Assembly: GCA_003331265.1 (NCBI GenBank)
Contig: QOPV01000012.1
Coordinates: 1 to 52,624, forward strand
DNA length: 52,624 nucleotides
DNA from: Cryomorphaceae bacterium
GTDB lineage: Bacteria > Bacteroidota > Bacteroidia > Flavobacteriales > Flavobacteriaceae
Direction of reading: 5' to 3'
Shown: one piece after another, positions 51,701 through 52,624 of the stretch
How positions within the stretch are numbered: the stretch's first letter is position 1
How the letters are laid out: every line of letters starts with the position of its first letter
The notes under the pieces: generated by a model
Told to the model about the DNA's origin: nothing
Databases searched by the model: none
What the model saw: only the letters and a program-made list of their open reading frames with translations
Translations under genes and position numbers: made by a program

Positions 51701-52624
51701 CTTCTTTTGATCTATCCTCTAAAACTACTAAGATCCTCGGAGATCAGAGCTCTGATGATTATACAGTCACCTATCACATTAGTCAAGCAGATGCGAATGA
51801 CACCACTAGCACTGGATTAGTATCCCCATATACCAATACAGTAGCTGGAGGAGAAAAAATTTATGTGAGGGTATTAAATAAAACCTCTGGATGTTTTAGA
51901 TCCACAACATCTTTTGATCTTAAAGTTGCCCAACTTCCTACAGTAAAATCATTAGTTACTGTTGAGCAATGTGATGATGATGAAACTAACGATGGAAAAT
52001 CTATTTTTAATTTAACTAAAAATGAATCATTAATTTCTTCAGATTATGAAAATGAGACATTTGAATATTACACTGCATCAGACTTTAACTCAGGTTCCCT
52101 AATCGCTGATCCAACAAATTTCACCAATGAAGCATTTAACCAAAGCATCTATGTTAAAATTATTACCTCAAACAACTGTTATAGAACTTCCCAAATTGAC
52201 ATTAAGGTTGGTGCGAGTTTAATTTCTGAGAGTTTTATGTTATACTATGCAGTATGTGATGATTCTACAGCATTAAATCAAGATGGGATAGCAACGTTTA
52301 GCAGTGATATTTTAAAAGAAGTAAAACAAAAACTTGTTGCTTCTGATTCTAAGTTTAGTGCTCAAACCATTAAAGTTCGTTTTTACGAAAATAAAGAAGA
52401 TGCATTAACTAATAAAAATATTATAAATATTGAAAATAACTACACCAACACTACCCCTACTACGCAACCTATTTGGGCAAGCATAGAAAACACTGAACTT
52501 TCAAGTGTAGAATGCCTAGGACTTAAACAAGTGGCTACTCTTTATGTGGAGCCTAAACCAATAGCTAATGCTGTGACTATAGCTAAGCAGTGTGATGGAG
52601 ATAGTGCCTTAGATTTAGATTCTC
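48748..52624 (+). CDS. Large secreted surface protein, probable type IX cargo, C-terminus outside the window
   Basis: The frame is open for 1292 codons from TTG 48748 to the window edge. TTG is the start because it begins the only good signal peptide (KKSFLLLVFLLFLNGLQAQ); no ATG is near. Residues about 20-480 resemble the IgGFc-binding N-terminal domain seen in adhesins (for example FIVESESEVYVSVRANS and LVSKGKSGLGTRFRAGMF). Around 550 is a calcium-binding thrombospondin type 3-like run (DSDQDGIIDNIDIDKDNDG), and near 790 a second (DLDSDGDGCNDVTEAGFID). From about 970 on, modules of 95-112 residues repeat. The type IX sorting domain, expected at the C-terminus, cannot be seen. Adhesion or gliding function is inference. 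Confidence 0.85.
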   Translation, partial: MKKSFLLLVFLLFLNGLQAQLSKIHYIPPITATDDPGDQWIYISAPPGINNIKVEVKVGGALGATADSGTVFFSGTVDNFNPLAIELAQNPGNNNGWWSNFFVQSSETEMVLNKGFIVESESEVYVSVRANSDGQQYQAGALVSKGKSGLGTRFRAGMFQNQNSSHIGFISVMASEDLTQVAFNFTKNIETTGGPKTTETPLLVNLNKGESYILASQGGFGNELIGTLVTSNKPVIVNTGSASGSFEESIGGQDYGFDQIVGSDLVGSEYIFIRGNGRDGWENVLIIADQDNTEILVNGESYGTIAKAGDYIIIEGNKYSSQNPGANMYVSTSNLDNKLFAFQGTGSVYDSNFAAAANQGMFFVPPLNCSSKGDVDNIANIDKIGNKTFEGAVTFITKKNATILINGSAIETYSEVTGPTNVTGNDDYVTYIVKKLTGNIAVTGNDELYVAYFNYSGAATTGGFYSGFATPPEIVYDVELEILGSCIKQNGESNIILTAENIENFDSIRWLKENELGTFIPTGDTATTFKPTLAGSYKLEGVLECSSLNFLSNKIVVSICPTDSDQDGIIDNIDIDKDNDGISNVFESFGNAVIDLTNEESPSVKFEKDASVNNSVLENGGVISSIPEGINTFEGAENGVFKSTVLAGTDVQLTYILNFKETLNIKINDNPDESVDNNEDIISIKVFPETQNITLLDPNDNLLIDTNFDENFESEISNYTANEIIFKQNTSSSSTIDYAFFASEITGISITQKRSNTSTNGEFSGVISIQNYSIDTDIDNTVDYLDLDSDGDGCNDVTEAGFIDQDGNGMIGSGIPTTKNNGVDNIGGVTGHDYSKEPLKDANGTYFFQKISKPVTINSIPVSTTACQEGANATFSVGIETLDNPSFKWQIYNIDSTNFEPWDNLTESETYSGTNSSILKVNNVTVDMNGDKFRVLVNSDQYLCPTNSDEVSLTVFEKLPVANAVNDIIKCDDSSVGDDKDGIISSFDLSSKTTKILGDQSSDDYTVTYHISQADANDTTSTGLVSPYTNTVAGGEKIYVRVLNKTSGCFRSTTSFDLKVAQLPTVKSLVTVEQCDDDETNDGKSIFNLTKNESLISSDYENETFEYYTASDFNSGSLIADPTNFTNEAFNQSIYVKIITSNNCYRTSQIDIKVGASLISESFMLYYAVCDDSTALNQDGIATFSSDILKEVKQKLVASDSKFSAQTIKVRFYENKEDALTNKNIINIENNYTNTTPTTQPIWASIENTELSSVECLGLKQVATLYVEPKPIANAVTIAKQCDGDSALDLDS
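51643..52624 (+). repeat. Tandem protein modules with a CDD/CDG-type start
   Basis: Within the large secreted protein, a cysteine-acidic motif recurs: IKCDDSS (Cys codon 51658), EQCDDDE (51970), AVCDDST (52255) and KQCDGDS (52591), giving periods of 104, 95 and 112 residues. Each module has an aspartate-glycine stretch (DKDGIISSFDL, NDGKSIFNLT, NQDGIATFSS), and the first two carry a second cysteine near the end (KTSGCFRSTTSF, TSNNCYRTSQI), suggesting one disulfide per Ig-like domain. The DNA is diverged; only the protein pattern repeats. The array continues past the window. Confidence 0.75.

Noticed and set aside
1-52624. Insertion sequences, phage genes, CRISPR arrays, toxin-antitoxin or defence systems
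   Set aside because: I looked for transposase, integrase, Cas, nuclease-helicase and short paired genes, and for direct repeat arrays at the DNA level, and found none; the window is core genome with uniform AT-rich codon use.

Overview
The window is a gene-dense, AT-rich stretch (by eye roughly 30% GC) of a bacterial chromosome from the Bacteroidota, most likely a marine member of the Flavobacteriia. The evidence is type IX secretion genes (porG-like DUF6089 protein, sprA), a Bacteroidota-type cytochrome oxidase accessory cluster, DUF6089-uppS-bamA-ompH-ompH gene order, ruvA-sprA-gcvH-vanZ-tonB gene order, and promoters of the Bacteroidota form (TTG, about 19 bases, TAnnTTTG). Intergenic gaps are very short; several neighbours overlap, including convergent pairs, which points to a compact genome. 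I see no insertion sequence, prophage, CRISPR array or plasmid module.

Layout. 1-448: start of an unrecognised secreted protein running off the left edge. 603-833: a tRNA-Gly/tRNA-Leu transcript with terminator. 887-13101: mostly housekeeping genes on the minus strand (mutS, a folK-deoxynucleoside kinase fusion, a DUF2797 gene, clpX-clpP-tig, an alpha/beta hydrolase and pdxJ), with a TrmH-type methyltransferase, a queuosine-precursor transporter and a disrupted GH3-family gene on the plus strand. 13187-21139: a plus-strand envelope block (nadK, porG, uppS, bamA, two ompH/skp genes, murI, nfu). 21142-28528: a minus-strand block with a membrane protein/winged-helix regulator pair, a MacAB-TolC-like ABC efflux system, and tsaB. 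28658-31910: a PadR-controlled operon (small lipoprotein, padR, pspC, CarboxypepD_reg-like protein). 31981-36944: haem O synthase and cytochrome oxidase subunits with SCO, a cysteine-free SCO-like protein, DUF420 and a tiny cysteine-motif protein. 37026-48570: maeB, ruvA, sprA, gcvH, vanZ, tonB. 48748-52624: the first 1292 codons of a very large secreted, repeat-bearing protein that continues beyond the right edge.

How it fits together. Much of the window serves the cell envelope: UppS and MurI (wall precursors), BamA with two Skp-like chaperones (outer-membrane protein assembly), PorG and SprA (type IX secretion), TonB, and a large surface protein that is a plausible type IX cargo. The oxidase cluster supplies haem O, subunits III and IV, and copper assembly factors; subunits I and II are not in the window.

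The points most worth a second look are: (i) pspC is split by a -1 frame change exactly at a run of nine A residues, with both halves conserved-looking; (ii) the GH3-family gene is broken near its 5' end; (iii) the PadR operon has a near-ideal promoter with two tandem copies of a 12-base operator-like element just after the -7 box; (iv) a cysteine-free, histidine-lost paralogue of SCO sits beside the intact SCO gene; (v) a perfect 12-base inverted repeat with a 51-base spacer lies upstream of the efflux regulator pair. I did not find a clearly new defence or mobile system.
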